The notes under the pieces were generated by a model. It was not told the DNA's origin. It was given only the letters and a program-made list of their open reading frames with translations, and did no database searches. The position numbers were made by a program, and so were the translations under genes. A stretch of 64,000 nt of DNA from Flaccisagitta enflata (lineage: Eukaryota > Chaetognatha > Sagittoidea > Aphragmophora): NCBI GenBank assembly GCA_965153355.1, contig OZ231126.1:96782001-96846000 (forward strand), written 5' to 3'. This document shows, in pieces, positions 1-64,000 of the stretch; the stretch's first letter is position 1, and each line of letters opens with the position of its first letter.

Positions 1-247
1 ACCAGCTTCAGAGCTTCAATACCAGCCTCAAGGCTCCAACCCCAGCTCCAAGGCTCCAACCCCAGCATCATGGCTCCAATTCCAACCTCATGGCTCCAAT
101 CCCTTCCTTGATGCTAAAATCCAGCCTCAATACTCAAATTCAAGCATAGGCCAAGCATAGGTCATTGGCTCTCTCACCTTTCACCTTCACATCTAACATT
201 CAAGGGGCAACGGATACCGCTGACCATCTGACGCTTTTGCGACTATT
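1..247 (-). repeat. Truncated family A element (reverse orientation)
   Basis: 20-bp units like CAAGGCTCCAATCCCAGCCT followed by AGCATAGGTCA and the family end TCTGACGCTTTTGCGACTA. The GC-rich hairpin part seen in full copies is missing here. The remaining sequence to 427 is intron following exon 10, mainly a CATC run at about 343-422. Confidence 0.7.
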
Positions 248-342
248 TTGCGCAGTCTTTCTAGATGTGTTTTTTTGCGACATGTTATTTAGCAATGTTT
301 TCACGTCTCAGCATAGTCTGTTATTCTTCATTCATTTATCCA

Positions 343-422
343 TTCATCCATCCCCTGCATCGCATCCATCCATACATTCATCCATCCATCCATCCATCCA
401 TCCATCCATCCCATCCCATCCA
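343..422. repeat. CATC microsatellite
   Basis: Tandem CATC with a few variants, ending five bases from the donor of exon 10. Confidence 0.85.
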
Positions 423-427
423 CCTAC

Positions 428-61502
<61,075 letters not shown>

Positions 61503-61566
61503 GATGGCCTCTGTCAAGTTGGTGATCACGGACGGAGTGGTCAAATGAGTCAAAAAGGCGTCAAAG

Positions 61567-62021
61567 TAATCCACGATGTGGCCGGCGGAAATGTAATCCA
61601 ATTATCATCGGTTAACTATGCAAATGTAATCCAAGATGTAATCCACGATGTCGCTGTCTGTAATGTAATCCAGCTAACATCAATTTTAAAGACGATGAGG
61701 ATGTAATCCAAAATGTAATCCACGATAGCGCTGGCGGAAATGTAATCCAATTATCATCTACTATCTTGACGATGTAACTGAAATCCAAGATTTAATCCAC
61801 GATTTTGGTCTCAGAAATGTAATTCCCGATTTGGATGTCAAATTCTAGTATGAGTAGTAAAAGGAGTAATCCAAGCTGATGTCGTGAGATAAATCGCAAT
61901 CCATCACTAAACAGAAACTCGCTGGCAGACATGCGACGTTCAAGCCAGGAGTGAAATTCACGACGTATGTCACGATGTCATGATGTCATTCAGGATGTCG
62001 ATATTTGCGTTGACGTAATCC
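61567..62021. promoter_or_regulatory. Cluster of eleven TAATCC sites upstream of the possible first exon
   Basis: TAATCC occurs at 61567, 61594, 61627, 61639, 61666, 61704, 61716, 61743, 61793, 61867 and 62016, all on the plus strand. TAATCC (GGATTA) is the core site of K50 homeodomain proteins such as Otx, Pitx, Goosecoid and Bicoid. Many copies come from a tandem repeat with a larger unit of about 150 bp. The function as promoter or enhancer is inferred. Confidence 0.45.
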
Positions 62022-64000
62022 TTTGAGTGTAATGCACGTGTGCGTTGTCACGATCGAAAAGCGAAATTGAGCCATTGAAATTCGGAAAAGGGACGGATTT
62101 ATAAACAAATACTAAACTTCTGCGTTGAGGCGAAATCCGATGTTGTCTGGTGTTGTCATATTGTTCCATTGACAAGCCGTTGAAGAGTTTCAAGTTTAAT
62201 TCGAGGATATAAAATTATTACAGGAGGTAACTCACCCAGTATTATTACACAATTTGAGAAACCTTTCGCACTGAATAATCTTTCATAATGGGTGGTCAAA
62301 AAAAAGTGACTAAGCTAAAATTTATTCCAATAAGTTCAGAATTTTTTTATGAGTTGATATTCTGGAAAAGAAGTAAAGTATGTAAAAAAAACTTGATTTT
62401 TCTAATTTTCTAAAACAAATAACTATATGAATACAAAAAAGTGAAATGTTTGCAAAGATCAGTAAAAACATTGAAAATCATTTGTTTTTAAGAAACACAT
62501 ATATGACCTAGGTCCTGTCTGAAACAAACACACTTATTCAAAAGCATCCAAGTTTTGGTTCAAGAGATATGAATAGAAAAGAAAATAATGTTTTTGAGAA
62601 GTTTCTTCTGTTTTGTTGTATGTTTGTATTTTTGTAATTTTTCTTAGGTATTTACCAGTTTTTTAGTCATCCTTAAGTAAAAGGATAGTAGTTTTTATAT
62701 AAAAAGGATAGTAGTTTTAAAAAGGATAGTTTTAAAAAGGATAGTAGTTTTTAAGGATAGTAGTTTTTATAAAAAAAGGATAGTAATTTTTATATAAAAC
62801 ATTATTTTAAAAAATTAAGGCGGTCTAAAATTAGATTAGTTTATTGTAAATAATTTGAAATGCATAAAAAAAGTATCAAAATTAGAATTATGAGAAAAAT
62901 TCTCCTGCACCTTATCTTTTTGGCAAAAAAAAGTTTCTCTCAGTTTAAACTCACATCTCATTTAATTCGCAATTCATTTGAAACCCTGCAACTGATTTAT
63001 GATGATGCGGTGACTTGGTCCTCTGTCAAATTACGGGCGATTTATTTCTTTTCATCGCTTGATAAATCAAATCAAGCGATGCTGCGATGATATGCGTCGT
63101 TGTGACCTGGTGTCGTCGTTTGAGTAAGTACTTAATGGTGATGCCTGATGGATTGTTAGTAGACGTTTCTTTCTACTTTTTCTTCACATTATTCAATCGT
63201 AGATTGTTTAGTGAATCTCTTTTGATTGTTTTTGGAGTGAAATTCCCGGTGGCCTTTTACACATGTAATATTTGGGTGCTTCACATACTATCTTAGAATC
63301 AAAAAGGTTCCTACCTGTAGCATTAGTTCATATATTAATACCAGTAATGGCGGCTATTGCCGTAAGGAAAAAAAATCATAAGCGTTGGTAATTCTTCAAT
63401 AAGCTTTTTGTCTTCAGTCACTGCAAATCTTTTTATTTGTTAAATCCAATCAAGCGCAATTGGCTGTATTGATTGTACTAAAAATCAGAGAAAAATAGGA
63501 TTGAGCTAGATGAGCAAAAACACTCAAAATCAATCAACCAGACAACCAGTTATGCTCTCTGACATACTTTCTTGTATTTGCATGCTCACATCCAAACATT
63601 TATTTATTTATCCCATTTAAAATCAGAAAAAAAGACTGAGCTAGAATACTTAAACACACCCTCACAGGTGAGCAGTTATGCTCACTGACATGCTTTCTTG
63701 TATTTGCTTGCTTAAACATATATCAAAATATTCATTCATTAATCACATTTGAAATCAGAAAAAAACCAGCTAAATGAGCTAAATGAGCCAGAATGCTCAA
63801 AAACACTCACACAGATGAGCAGCTATGCTCATAAATATAGTTTCTTGTATTTGCATGCCTAAACAAATATAAATACATTCCTTTATCAATCTTACACTAA
63901 ATTATGAAAAATCAAAAAATTTTTCTTGAATAAATCTTTAAAAATTCATAACACAAAAAATATTTGTTGTAAAGCATTCTGCTTGGCGCCAAATGAAAGA
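62022..64000. other. AT-rich region upstream of the large gene, no gene seen
   Basis: Candidate donor-like sites on the minus strand occur at 62238 (CTGG-GTGAGT) and about 63325 (ACAG-GTAGGA), but no coding frame accompanies them; they could end untranslated exons. AAGGATAGTAGTTTTTA units lie at about 62676-62800. Confidence 0.4.
63480..63895. repeat. Tandem repeat, about 140-bp unit, three copies
   Basis: Each copy has AAATCAGAAAAAA, GAGCTAGAT or similar, CAGTTATGCTC, TTTCTTGTATTTGC and ATTCATTTATCA-like sequence. Confidence 0.75.

Noticed and set aside
62238-63330. Donor-like sites upstream of exon 1 as coding exons
   Set aside because: Stops in all frames just before the sites; at most untranslated exons, so not listed as CDS.

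Overview
The window is animal nuclear DNA. Coding sequence is split into short exons with GT/AG borders, introns are long and packed with microsatellites (CA, GA, CAA, GAA, GAAA), there are three patches of TTAGGG-type telomere-like repeat, and small DNA transposons with 8-bp or TA target duplications are common. Nothing bacterial or viral is visible. The mix suggests an invertebrate, perhaps marine, but I see no marker that fixes the phylum.

Two protein-coding genes can be supported, both on the minus strand. The first is a very large gene that seems to run across almost the whole window, from a possible first exon near 61.5 kb to an exon ending at 428, and continues past the left edge. Its core is one 5.86-kb exon (2835-8691) coding for a disordered Ser/Gln/Asn-rich protein. 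I extended it by hand with nine small exons. All ten join in phase: 6810 nt, 2270 codons, no stop, open at the 3' end. The family is not one I recognise. Its C-terminal part carries six copies of an (F/Y/V)-(R/K)-M-D motif, often followed by a T-W or S-W pair, and its middle carries repeated basic Y-x-R-R-type motifs preceded by acidic/Ser runs.

The second gene (17805-20845, three exons, about 631 aa) is an SLC22-type organic ion transporter of the major facilitator superfamily. It lies on the same strand inside the 19-kb intron between the 29.9-kb and 10.86-kb exons of the first gene, so it would be a same-strand nested gene.

Layout: 1-428, intron with a truncated repeat; 428-2835, exons for the C-terminal part; 2835-8691, the giant exon; 8.7-10.9 kb, two small exons among GA/GAA arrays; 11.3-17.5 kb, transposon remnants; 17.8-20.9 kb, the transporter; 21-29.8 kb, repeat clusters and a 1-kb polypyrimidine tract; 29.85-32.5 kb, two small exons; 33-56 kb, a gene-poor intron with nested foldback elements, hairpin-ended short elements and a 1.2-kb array of 10-bp repeats; 56.0-56.1 kb, a small exon; 56-61.4 kb, more repeats; 61.5 kb, the possible first exon; 61.57-62.02 kb, eleven TAATCC sites just upstream of it; 62-64 kb, AT-rich repeats.

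Much of the non-coding DNA belongs to a few recurring repeat families: (A) 0.35-0.8-kb elements with a 20-21-bp array of partly palindromic units between inverted GC-rich hairpins; (B) elements of mostly 0.15-0.3 kb ending in a hairpin plus A-run, where stem sequence differs between copies but pairing is kept; (C) large foldback palindromes, one nested in another; (D) terminal-inverted-repeat elements carrying telomere-like repeats inside. No transposase or reverse transcriptase reading frame is present.
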